Source of the DNA: Pseudoscleropodium purum | Taxonomy: Eukaryota; Streptophyta; Bryopsida; Hypnales; Brachytheciaceae | Assembly (NCBI GenBank): GCA_963969395.1 | Contig: OZ017796.1 | Span: 46,180,243 to 46,244,242, forward strand | Length of the DNA stretch: 64,000 bases | Direction: 5' to 3' | Shown: positions 47,169 to 58,440 of the stretch, piece by piece | How the letters are laid out: each line of letters begins with the position of its first letter | How positions within the stretch are numbered: the stretch's first letter is position 1 | The notes under the pieces: generated by a model | The model's input: the letters and a program-made list of their open reading frames with translations, nothing else | Databases searched by the model: none | What the model was told of the DNA's origin: nothing | Position numbers and translations under genes: made by a program

Positions 47169-49004
47169 CTCGTATATTAGTTATTCAAAGCATCTTTATC
47201 ATTGTTCCTCACAAGAGATGTGCCAAAAAAGGCAATTTTTTTTCCAAATTTCAAAAATGACTTGTTGTAAGATTTGGAATGAGTTGGGTTCGTCAAGTAG
47301 AAAATTGTTGGATAGGCATTCTTATTTTAGTTGAAAGATGAAAGAGCCCAAATTTCAATGTATTCAATAGATACTATTGTACGAAAAGCTTGAAGTTTGT
47401 AGAGGAAATTTTGATGTAGCTAGGGTAACTTTAATCATTTGGTGTAGTACTATGGAGATTCAAGAATAGCTTGGGCAAGTCTAGACCTTCTTTAAACCAA
47501 AATAACAAGTGATGGTAGAGATGCACTTATTAATAGTATATTTTCATCATGAGGTTAAATTTTAGTAATTCCATTGGTAACCTTTAGGTCAAAATTGGTT
47601 TAGCTTGATATTTATATATAATTTTTATTGCCAAATGTAAGATGCATCAGGTGTAAATAGACACAATTAAAGCCATGAAATTTTAAATCACACTATAGAA
47701 GCTACAAATGATGCCATGAAATTTGAGGCCAAGCAAAAGGTCCATAATTTGTGTATCTTTTCATTTATTGGCAATACAAAATCTTTTTGAAATGTCATGC
47801 GAGTGCCATTTTTTTCATCAACAAATGAATTATTTTAATTATTTTAATTATTTTAAAATAATTTAAAACATTGTAATTATATACACATTGTAAGAAATAC
47901 TTGAACAAATGCATAATGAAATTAGAAGCAAACTAAGGATGAAAGAGAATGTGACTTCATAATTTTTATGACTTTTAAGTTAATACTACCATAAAAAAAA
48001 ATTTAATATTCCAAATGATCAACTATTTTATATTATGGTGTACACATAATTGTAATGTGATATTTTTATATTTTTATATTGATGATTTTAGGGCACATCA
48101 AAGTCTTTAGTAATAGAAACAAAATTACAAAACCTCTTATTAGTCATCATTGGTAGTACAAAGTTCCAATATTTGAACAACACAGCCTTTGTAGTATTTT
48201 ATGAGATTTGCTTTAAATAAACAAAATATTCCTATCGTATAGCGGTATTTCTTCCTAGCTATCCAATGTACAATAAATTTGAGATTGAAAGACCTTGTCT
48301 TTTCATAAAATAACTTAAAAGATTAAGATACCTTATCTAGAAGTCACCTTTGATACAATTTTGCCAAATCATTCATTAAAGTTTAAAATAGGCTTTAGCA
48401 CTTAAGAATAAATTTTCTTGAAAATTTAGCATTAGTATCAAGAATATTGTAAATATTTAACACCTACTTCAAATAGATTATAAAAACAAATGCTCCTATG
48501 TCCACTTTGTAGAGCATGCACAAAATGAGAAGCCAATATCTTTGCCATAATTCATAGATAGAAGATCTTTTTTTGTTTGTCTATAATTTTCAAAATTTGT
48601 GATGGTGTTCAAAACTTTGTGTAGACAACTTTAATCCTTCTCTAAAATGTATATTTTCTAAATGTAGCAAAGGTTGGTACATATCATGATTTTTATTAAA
48701 TTTGTAGTGACTATGGTATTCTAGCATGGATATAATATATATTCAACAATAAAAATCCCTCTTGGGCAAGAGAAAGTCACAATGGAATTGATTGTCCATT
48801 TTTTTTGCATTAATTTCAAGGTAGTAATGTTTATAATTTTAACAAACATAGAACATCCATACTATTTCAATGTCTACAAAAAATTGCCAAGAATATGGAT
48901 TTTAAAGGGCCTAAACAAGGTCATTTTGGATGGGCTTCCCTATGTGCCTTACCTTCGCACAATGTACCATCTTACAAAAGGAATGTAGCACTAGCTAGCC
49001 ATTA
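47169..49004. other. AT-rich intergenic DNA, no gene seen
   Basis: Low-complexity sequence with short frames only. The 68-codon plus frame at 48.78-48.99 kb is not supported by any motif. Confidence 0.65.
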
Positions 49005-49290
49005 GAAAATTTTTTAGCCCTGAGGAGGTTTGTGAGTTTTAACACATACACACACACACACATCCGGTGCAATTAAAGAAGAAATAAAATTATTCTTTAT
49101 TATTTTTTAATTTAGCATCTAATGTGGCACTATTGGTACCACGCCATCGCCACATCATGTTTTATTATTTTGAAATTTTGAATTTCTTTTTAAATTTAAA
49201 AAAAAAATTGTACTTGCACCACAGGGTGCCGAAAAATGAAAGCTTAATGGCCCTTTCATAGTTCAAATTCTTCCTAATATTTGCAAGCCC
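49005..49290 (-). repeat. Inverted partner of the 27.3-kb dispersed repeat
   Basis: The reverse complement shares ordered blocks with 27278-27545, including 'gggccattaag', 'gtgcaagtac' and 'agtgccacattagatgct'. It contains an (AC)n run at 49041-49062 that is absent from the other copy. Confidence 0.6.
49041..49062. repeat. (AC)n microsatellite
   Basis: About ten CA units with one interruption. Confidence 0.92.
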
Positions 49291-49440
49291 AAATCATCAT
49301 CCATTGACGAAGTTATTTATAGTTTGGTTATATTATCTTAAACAAGATACTCTTTAAAATGCATTTGTAGGCAAAACAATAAGGCTTGAATAGTAGTATG
49401 TTGAGAGTCAATTTTGAATTGTTCTCAAGAAATTTACCCT

Positions 49441-49744
49441 TTAGGAGGCAAGGTTGACAAGACGGTCGGGCGTCCAGGACGTCCGGACGCGGATGCTGTG
49501 TTCGTAGCGTCCGTTGACATTCGCGGACGCCGTCCGCCCCGGTACGGCCGTCCGATCAACACACGGACTGATCTGGTCCGCATGATCTAGGCGTCCGCCT
49601 CGGGCCGTCTGCCCCACCCGTCCGCCTTCCGACGGCGGGAGGGACGCTACGTCCACTGGTGTCCGTGAGGACGGACGTCCGGACGTCCGGGTTACGGACG
49701 CCTTTTTCGGGCGAACATAGAGATTCATCAACCCTGTTAGGAGG
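49441..49744. mobile_element. GC-rich 288-bp hAT-like miniature element with 8-bp target duplication
   Basis: TTAGGAGG occurs at 49441-49448 and again at 49737-49744. The 288 bp between start CAAGGTTGAC and end in ATCAACCCTG, whose reverse complement is CAGGGTTGAT, so the first ten bases are inverted copies with two mismatches. An 8-bp duplication and CAGGG-type ends are the signature of hAT elements. The inside is about 63% GC in a roughly 33% GC neighbourhood and is packed with CGGACG/CGTCCG, with palindromes of the GGACGTCCGG type near both ends. Such subterminal motif clusters act as transposase-binding sites in hAT elements. There is no transposase; a 102-codon minus frame across it is an artefact of high GC. 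The perfect target duplication suggests a recent insertion. Confidence 0.83.
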
Positions 49745-50540
49745 GGCATAGCGAGTCTTGTTTTAAGTTGTGAGCTTGTAGTTTTGGGTCTTGAACCTAC
49801 CTAACATGGTAGGGTATAGATGCTCTTGTAATGATAAAACAAAAGCCGCTAAAACATGTTATGAGAACACAATGGAACCTATAATTTCAATCATAATAGG
49901 TCTCACGTTCATGTATTCACAAGATTCATGACCTTGGTCTTCCCATCCCTCTGTGATCTAAAGAAGGATACCTAGATACCTACTTGGCAATTTAGGTTTA
50001 GACCCCAACCACTCAAAGCATTGTTATTTAAGTATAAAACCATAAATTCATTAAAATAATCTTATTGGATGCATGGATACAAGCTTCTTGTGAGGAAAGC
50101 AAAAGAACCCCTTCAGTCATAGAGGATTCACCTTGGAATGATGCCAAAGACAATAAATGTCCAATGGATGACTTTGGAGCTTTGTGAAAGGAATAAAAGT
50201 TCACATTTTCATCTACTTGTATTTTGGGCTAACACCAAAAGTGTTTGAGATTGGGAGTTCAATATATTCTTTTTTCGATTTAGTTTTTCCAGTACTGAGA
50301 GTGGATTGAAGAAACTTATGCATATGATGCAAACAAGGTTCATAACTACTAAATGGGACTTGCTTTTCTGATGATTTTGTTTCCATTGCATTACTGACTA
50401 CAATTAACCCTGGTGTGCTCCGACGTTCATTTTCTAAACGATGTACAGATTGGAACAACTCCTGACAACAGAGAATCAACATTTTTCATCCACCGATTTT
50501 TCTATGGCCATCATAGAGGGTTTCAGGTATGACAGTGTTC
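49745..50540. other. Intergenic DNA, no gene accepted
   Basis: AT-rich turning to moderate GC after 50.2 kb. Overlapping minus frames of 60-89 codons at 50.2-50.5 kb lack recognisable motifs. Confidence 0.5.
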
Positions 50541-50587
50541 ACGGCATCTGAAGAAGTTGGAGCAATAATTACATAAAAAAATTTGAA

Positions 50588-51273
50588 GTGCTACATATGA
50601 GAGAATTGATGAAATTTTCAAGTGCCTTGAGCAATTTTAGTGCTCAGAGGAAAATTTTGAGTGCCTCGTATTCTGGGGGGGCTGCAGAAAACAGGCACCT
50701 CAGAGAGTGTTTTCAACATTTCAGAACTCATGTAAGCCTATTAAAAAATTGTACAAAAGAGCTCTTTTGTTGTCTCAAAGATGTTGCTCATTTACAGCAA
50801 GTAGGAAAGGAATGCCAGATGTCCAAAGCACAGGACCTTGCACTTGTATACAACACTTGAAATTGTTTACTTTTTCGCTACAGCAAAAGTGGGTACCCTC
50901 TTGAAATGTTAGTACGTTCATGAATACTGTAGACGTGCAGGATGGAGGCTCATCGGGGGAAAAAATGTTCACTCTCTTCCAGCAGAGGAGAGAGAATTAC
51001 AGGACTCATGATTCATATGTCGATGATGTTCTATGTCTGTGACTTGAGCACACTGGTTGACAGCTTCATTCTCTAGGCACGTCTGATTTTTCCTGAATTT
51101 CGTTGACTGCAATGTGGAAGATTTGCTCTAGTTTGCGAAGCCAGAAGGACCTGCCCGCACTAGTCAACGCCTCAGTTGAGCGGGTCAAATCTCTTGATCT
51201 TGAAGTTGATAACGTAGATCTGAATTCACATTTTCGTGGCACTTTGAGCTTTTCAAAAACCTCAAGATCCTAA
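50588..51273 (+). other. Cluster of exon-like open stretches, product unknown
   Basis: Two plus-strand frames have protein-like composition in a locally GC-raised block. The first, 50588-50860 (90 codons), includes LMKFSSALSNFSAQRK, then LRECFQHFRTHVSLLKN with heptad-like spacing. The second, 51112-51273 (53 codons), starts MWKICSSLRSQKDL and includes VERVKSLDLEVDNVDL. They could be exons of one helical protein or remnants of a broken gene. I recognise no family, and no clean splice pair joins them. Confidence 0.25.
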
Positions 51274-54200
51274 GGTTACTTCACGAAAACAAATTTTGCA
51301 GTTCTGCCCAGCATTCTTGCAATTCTGGCACTCTCCTAATGAGTTCAGACGTTCCAGGGTTAAGCTTAAGCATAAATTAGAGTACATATGGAGTGATAAT
51401 TTCCCATTCGCCTCGTTAGTGTGCATGAATTTGGGAATCTGCCTGAAATTTCAGTGTCAACATTAATGCTGCATTTTTAATCTTGGAAACATATTGAGCT
51501 GCGAAATATACTGAAAATCATTAAAGAAATTACACCTAATTTTGACTGCTTTCTAAAACCAATCATTCTAACTCTTGCCTAAAATGTACTCCCACTCTTC
51601 ATAAGAATCTATGGTTGGTTTTTAAAACCCCTATTTTTAGCACTTTGAACATTTGTAGTTTTTTCATATGATATTCAAAAAATGCATTTAAAGAGAATTT
51701 AGAATCTCCTTTAAACTACCAACAAGGCCTTACAAAAAGTTTTTCAATATTATAATGATATTCATGCTAAATTGATAATTTGTGCAATTTTAGGTGTAGT
51801 TACTTTATTGCTCATTCCCTACAGACCCTCTAAATGCATTTTGTAAAGAACTATCTAGAGATTCCTCTACATTTTGAGGGCGCCTTTAGGTTGTTAATAT
51901 AGGCTTTCAAACATGCAAGTGTTTTAATTACAGGGGTTAGGTTATGTAAGGATGAATTACAAGAAAATTCTTGTAGGAACGAAAAAGAATCACCTTGTTT
52001 GTTTTTTATGCCAAGTAAAGAATGTCAAGTCAAGATTTTTGAGCATAAAGTCCCTTTGCTGGTTGGACTCCACCTTCAAGATAGCAAGACCTCACACCCA
52101 AAAATCATGTGCCACCATTATTTAATCTATACATAACCTATATTCAAATGCATAGTGACTAGCCTATCCATTAGGGATAAGAATGTTATGTAAAGATTCA
52201 CCTTTCAAAAATTCAAAGAATTATAAATTAATCACAGGAATATAATTTGTCTTCTAATTTATACTTCATAAGGCACTACTTCAAATCATAGGTTTTTGCT
52301 TGAGATAATATACCTACGCACTTCTAAAAATAGTGTACAACAATACAAGGTCATAATCTAGAGAATCATATTGAATTTTTTCACACAATTTTATTTTGCT
52401 GTTGCAGACAATGAAGGTCTATGTTTCAAGGATTTTTCAATAATTTAAGCTCACAAACTATACTTGCATTTACCACAATTGCTATGGACATTCAACTTTG
52501 CCTATTAAAGTCAACTCTACAAAGTTGTGGTCAAATAATATAATCTTTCAATTTACCTACGCTTTGTGCAATTTTAGTGTAAATTTTGGGAGTTTGGAGT
52601 CCACATATCTAGATCTTATAATTGGATCATGATCATTTTATATAGAAAAAACAAATTGAAGTTCATATGATCATTGACTTTACACTTTTAAATTCTCCTA
52701 GGTGACCTTCTATGAATCAAAGCATTAAGGACTTAAATCCTAAGTGCTTGAACAAAAAAATTGTGATAAATAATTATAATTCAACCATAATACTTACATT
52801 ATTGATTTATCTACAAAATTCTCTTTCTTTTTCAATTTGGAAAAGTCTCAATTGAATACCTTTTCCAAATTCATTGATAAACTAAACATGGCTACAATTA
52901 AAATACAAGCTTCATCCAATTCACTATTGTTAATTGGTCTTTGGGACAAGTGCACCTTTCTTGAACTTAGTGAAGGTAGCTTTGGCCACTATGTCCTCCA
53001 ATGATAATCATTTATTATTCAATTTTGTTTGAATAATCTTTATGAATTTGTCATATGAAAGCATGTTCATTGTATTCTTGTCGGCCATTATAACATAGTA
53101 GAATGATGTTTGGCACAATGTGATCTTGGCACGACATGTTTGTACATAACAAATTATTAATTGGATGAAATGAAATTTCAAAACATTCATCATCAACCAA
53201 GTGAATGAATGCAAACTTAGGAGTTCAATTTAGTATTCATAGGCACCCTAAACTGCTTGAAATAGATAGGGTACACAATTGTTGTACCTAATGTTAAATT
53301 TATTTACTAACTATTTTTGGTGACAAATGTTGATATGGACAATTTACTTATAAAAAATATTATATTTTTATACATAATATTATTATTGATTGTATACCAA
53401 ATATTATATTGTACTTGTATCATATAATATTGTAACTGTTCTACATATTGTGAGATTTTAACTTGTCTTATATTGTTTGTTATTAAAGTTCCAAAATACA
53501 TGTATGTATAAAAAGGCATGAAGAAGCATAATAAGATATGATCCTAAAAACATAGGATATGACTTTAGAAATTTAAAATATGACCCTAGATTTTTAGCAA
53601 TATCATCCATTCTAATAGTATTATTCTTTGAAATCAAAAATTTTATCTTACGTCGCAACAATAAAGTCCATCATGTAGACATTTTTGGATGGAAACCATT
53701 TTTCATCTACAAAAAAATTTGTATTTTATTCATTCAAATTTAATAATTTCATCAATCTTCTAAAGATTATCATTCATTATTTGATGACATAAAAACTCAT
53801 TCTTGTGCTTTAGATATGTGTAATTGTTTAAGTGGTTGGAAATGAGCTGGCTACTATAGTAGATCAGAACAAACTTGCAACCTCATTATGATACATAAAT
53901 TTTTTTTATATATAAAGTAAAAGCATCTACAATCACCACCTAAAATGTACATAGGATATCCATTTTAAATGACAAGCATTCTTTAAAACGTGAAAGTTAA
54001 CTTTGGAGAGCTTCTACGTCCAAAATCTAAATGACAAACAATTGACATTTAGTTGTTTTTTCTCATGATTGCTTGGATGAAAGTCATCTAATTGGTGGAG
54101 AAACTTTATCAAGTTGATGTCCTATCCAATGGTTGGATTTGGTGCTACTAGAGTCTATATTTTTCTAAAATTACAAATGTGGAAGTGTTTGTTAAGCCAA

Positions 54201-54533
54201 AAATTGCATTGGTATTAGTTCAAAACTTGATTTGCAAAAGTGAGGTCATAGATTTAAATAATACAAAAATTTCAAAAAATCACCATATCAAGAGAGCCTC
54301 ATTTCAAATCTATTCTGACAAGTTTAACTCAAAAAATGATAAGATTTTGTTTGTAATTGAATTTCGAAGATATTTTGAAATTTTTTTAGGTGATAGTACT
54401 CATGAATCTCACTATACGGGTGGAATCTAAAATTCAAAATCTACAACTTTCATTCTTTTATCAATTTCAAAATATTCTTTCAAATATCACTTTTAAACTA
54501 TTTTTCCCATATTGTCAATTTGGGAAAAGGATT
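51274..54533. other. AT-rich intergenic DNA, no gene seen
   Basis: Only short, compositionally biased frames. No transposon termini recognised. Confidence 0.65.
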
Positions 54534-54947
54534 TAAAGTAGATGGCTGTAAAAGTGACCCTTTAAGGGCTGATCTGCCTTTTTCATAGGTTTGCATTAAC
54601 AAAAATATTTTTAGCTCATTTTTTAGAGAAAGAAACATGGATGCCAGACATAACACAAGTGGTTTCATATTTTTCGAAGCATTGTTGAAATAGTTATGAA
54701 TTTTCAAAGATTTTTGTAGTAGGTACCTATTTGTGACCATAGGTCTCCCAAAATTTGTCCCCCTGCGATTTCGAAAGCAATTTTTGAACCATGGAGGAAA
54801 TGATTGGCTCTTGGAATAAAATAAATAAAATTTTCTTGATTCATTCAATAGCAACATTGGTCCATTTAATGATCAACTCCCATCCATTTTACAAGCAGCT
54901 ATGGGGCGCTTGCAAGGAGAGGGTCGCTTCTACAACCATCTACCTTA
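54534..54947 (-). mobile_element. 413-bp inverted-repeat element (TA-flanked), copy 2
   Basis: TAAAGTAGATGG...GTGACCCTTT at the left and AGGGTCGC...CCATCTACCTTA at the right are inverted copies. Length is 414 bp, and the order is reversed with respect to 31790-32202. Shared internal blocks include 'ccaatcatttcctccatgg', 'gggagacctatggtc' and 'gaaaccacttgtgtta' (given in the orientation of copy 1). Apparent 119- and 82-codon frames across it are element sequence. Confidence 0.83.
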
Positions 54948-55353
54948 GATGTTTAGGGGTTAACTCTGTAAGGACGCCACTGAAATCATCATTTTCTAAA
55001 AAATGGAAAAATAGTCATTGGAAGTCACACTACTGTTGAAGAAGTTCCCTTTTCACAACAAATCATGGAGGATAAATAGTTGCACTTCTGTCCTGTATAG
55101 AGGAATTCTCCGTCAACTATGGGACATTTAATGTCCACGGCGGCCTTACAAGGTTAAACAGAAGCGGGAAGCAAGGCACGGCGTTTTAGAAATAACGCGG
55201 CTTAATTATAATGAAAAATCGCTTCAAACTTGAAAACGCGGAGTCACACCGTCACAGGACAGGTGTATTGAAAAGATATTCTGAGTAACTTCCCTCCTGC
55301 GAAAAGGTCTAGCGCGACACAAAGATCTAATCGTCCAAATATCAACGGTTACG
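54948..55353. promoter_or_regulatory. Possible promoter region ahead of the 55.35-kb frame
   Basis: A stray GTTTAGGGGTTAAC (54949-54962), like the right end of the TTAA family, lies at the edge. From 55.05 kb GC rises to about 45%, with TTATAAT near 55.21 kb. This resembles the upstream region of a plant gene reading rightward. Confidence 0.3.
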
Positions 55354-55797
55354 ATGCTGTCGCTGGAAGCTTCCAGATCTTCCTCTCCGGGACCTAAAGG
55401 CGTTGCACGACCACATCGACCACATCGACGGGCATCTGAAAGCGGTGGGATCTGGATCGACGGCTACCATGAGAGGGCGCGGGTATTGGATCATCTCTCT
55501 CCTTGTTTCCTCCACCGTCCAAGGTTGAGCAACCTACTCAACTTCTGCTCGTTTCGACATATCTTTCTTTGCAAGCGTCTTGAAGCGGCTATCTTTTCAT
55601 CAAGGACTGCTAGGTTTTTCTGTCAGACAGACTTGTTTTACAAATTTGCGGTGGTCGCTGAAGCTTCAACAGGGCTTGTTGACATGGAGCGCCGGAGCGG
55701 GAGTTTGTTTGATTTTGTGTCGCGTGGGAGAGGCATGGATACTTACGAGGAGGAGCGTCTTCTGGAGGGCGGCGTAGCAGAGATTGACGGCGGATGA
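55354..55797 (+). CDS. Hypothetical 147-aa protein
   Basis: One of the longest ATG frames in the window, in a GC-raised block. The first 40 residues are rich in Ser, Pro, Arg and His (LEASRSSSPGPKGVARPHR). The C-terminal part has GSLFDFVSRGRGMDTYEEER. There is no known domain, signal peptide or membrane helix. A strong donor (TATG|gtgagttc, 55903) lies 105 bp after the stop, and an acceptor (ttatcag|GTTGCAG) follows at about 56083, so the frame sits in a transcript likely to be spliced. It could be a lineage-specific protein, an upstream frame, or chance coding in a non-coding transcript. Confidence 0.3.
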   Translation: MLSLEASRSSSPGPKGVARPHRPHRRASESGGIWIDGYHERARVLDHLSPCFLHRPRLSNLLNFCSFRHIFLCKRLEAAIFSSRTARFFCQTDLFYKFAVVAEASTGLVDMERRSGSLFDFVSRGRGMDTYEEERLLEGGVAEIDGG

Positions 55798-58440
55798 GTT
55801 GGAGCGGTTCGCTCTGTCATGCATGATGGTCGTTTGAGAGTTTTTCAAGAGATTTCCTTCGTGGAAGGAGTTGGCAGTTTCTCGGCGTAGTGCTACATTT
55901 GTATGGTGAGTTCAATTGTTCTTGAAATTTTTGTTGCTTTTGTCAAACGCTTCTCTCAGAGTTTCGCTTACCTTTTCGGTTTTATCTCTTTGTACTTCAG
56001 CCTTCAGTCTTTCGCTGGTTTTATTTGGTTTTAAGGAGAAGTCCGATTATAAATACTCACAGTTCTTTACATGTATTATCAGGTTGCAGGGAACTGGCGT
56101 GCTAGTTTGTGGCTCAGCAGCAGGATATGTTAGCGCGGGGTTTTATGAAGGATATGATCAACTTGGACAGATTGTCTCGGTCGAGGATTGTTATTTGAAG
56201 AGTTGACGGCCGCAGTCTAGCCATGGTTGAACTGAAAGTTCCGGGCAGATTGTTGTGTCGCGAGACCTTGCCCTTATGGGTGCGCTTACGGGGCGGGTCT
56301 CACTCTTAATAAAAAAGTGTTACGTGGTGTGGGGAGGGTCGATCCTCCCGCGGGTGTCTTGGTCGCGTGTCGCGTATTTTGTTGTGTTGCTAACCGTCCT
56401 TGGATTGTTGATCTGGCTACATCATTTTCTGTCCTGAGTATCGAAGGCTTTCGTGTTCAAGGTCTTGAAAGGTTGTCGAAGTGTGCCAAATACCTGAATA
56501 CCTCGGTGGAATTGGAGGCAGCATGTGAAGAACCTGGAGTTGATCAAACTACCTAGTTCGGGAACCTGCACATCGTTATCTTGGAGCATTTATTTGTTGA
56601 CACTTAACTTCTTCACATTCTGTTGGAGCGCAAGCAGTTTGTTATGTCCCTGCCACTCAGCGGTCCTGTCACAAATGAATGCTTCAAGGACTGTACTTGA
56701 CGTTTCTTACGGACTCTATACTGCATACTTCAGCTCGAAATGCCTCGATTCAAAGCGTCTTATCGCAGTCACCCAAAGTGGTGTAACTGTTGTGCCACCT
56801 CTGATTGTGTTGTCAAGTTGCTCATGTCAAGCATGCAAGGACATTCCTTCACCGATTTTTAAGGTAGTGTCTCGATCCTCAGTTAACCATCAATTATCCT
56901 CACGCCCACTGAACCAGATGTTGCAGCTTGATTTACGTTCGTTTTCATGATGTCCATTGTACACGGTTCTTAGTTGTGGTACCCTAACCAATTTTTTCAG
57001 CACAAAATCAACTCGGGGCAATTTCACGTCAACAGTAATACATTATTTTGTACTCTCTCTTGACGTCACGGACATGCTCTCAATTTCCCCACATCTAGTG
57101 TTAGTACATTTACCTGCTTTCATCTCTTTCTTTTGTTAAGAATAACGAATTGATTACTACAATCAGTTTTTTTCCCGCACAGCTGTATCATCATGTGCAA
57201 TGAAAGAGGATTATTCCCTCTTCATTTACTTTTTATCAAGCCATGTGCATATTTTAGCAGGGTATTCTTAAGTAGATATACAACTGTAATCGTGGCCTGG
57301 AAGTATTTGTAATATATTTTTGTAATAGTTGGTAGTTCTGATCGGATTTGCATAGGTACTTTTATACGGATTAATGTAGTTTGTACTAGAGTTTCTCTTG
57401 TGAACTATATAGAGCAGATTTCTCAGGTTTGTGATGCTGAGGAGACATCGTTTTGGAATCCTGTACAGCAGAAGGTGGTGTGAAGTCCGGCTTATCGTGG
57501 AGCGGCAGTGGTAAATGAATCTGATCTGGTAGTACAGCTGGATCTGGGATAGAATTTGCCTTATTCTTATGAAAGCTGATTATTTTCTCAAGATACAGCA
57601 GTGGGGAAACTAAGAATTACACTGCACTTGTGTAGTTTTGTAGACCTTCTAAGTGTAGTTTGTTTACTTCCGCCTGGTTTTATCTCTTGGAATTCTTGCA
57701 ACCTACTCTATCTGTACTTCATTATGAAATATTTTTAACACTGCTTCTGAATTTTTGATTTGAAGCATTTTTCATACATTTTTTGCATTTGTTTTTTCCA
57801 TAGATTTCTGGTAAGCATTACTCAAGTTTAAACGGCTGAGGATGCTTGCTGAATACCTTGCAGTTAATATTTATGCGGACCTGGTGGATTGTTCTTTCTA
57901 CTGATGCTTCGGACTTCTATGGTCGATTTTGCATCAGGACATTTCCCGTATGCTGCACGGCAGTACTGTGGAAATGAACATTTCATGGTCTCTAATTTAT
58001 TTTTGGGAGACTGCTATTTAAGTGTATGCTTTTCTGTAGAGCTTCTTCAGCTTACAAGTATTTTTTGGGGGCGTATTTGGCATTATGCCGAATTTGAAGC
58101 GGAGTTCAGGAACTGATCTTTGGAGAAGCTGTTTCCTATACAAAGAATTTCATGATGTTCAGGGTTTATGTAGTTTTGCCGACCCGGTATGAAGATGACA
58201 GAAGCAAGGCAGCCGTTGGTTGGAGAGTTCTGAAGACTACCCTGTCTGAATTGCTCCGTAACCACTTGTCATGCATCTCTATGTCGGACGCGGTTGCAAT
58301 ACCGAGAGAATTATATGGTACGTTGCCGTGATGTGCTGCCTAAAACATTCCTGTGGACGGGCAACAGTGGCCATTTTAAGAAGTGGTTGGAAGGGTTCAA
58401 CTCCCTTGGAATGCGAATTAATCCCTTGATGCCAATATTT
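55798..58440 (+). other. GC-raised, probably transcribed region without a clear product
   Basis: About 2.6 kb of roughly 42% GC, T-rich on the plus strand, continuing from the 55.35-kb frame. It has plausible splice sites (donor 55903, acceptor about 56083). It contains several open but unrecognisable stretches, such as 56.67-56.95 kb. Another at about 58.11-58.32 kb reads VYVVLPTRYEDDRSKAAVGW followed by a donor-like ATG|gtacgt. GC falls back to background after 58.44 kb. It may be a long untranslated or non-coding transcript, or a degraded gene. Confidence 0.35.

Noticed and set aside
49441..49749. 102-codon minus frame through the GC-rich element
   Set aside because: High GC removes stop codons. 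The frame runs through both inverted ends and target duplications and has a low-complexity Arg/Pro/Ser/Val composition.
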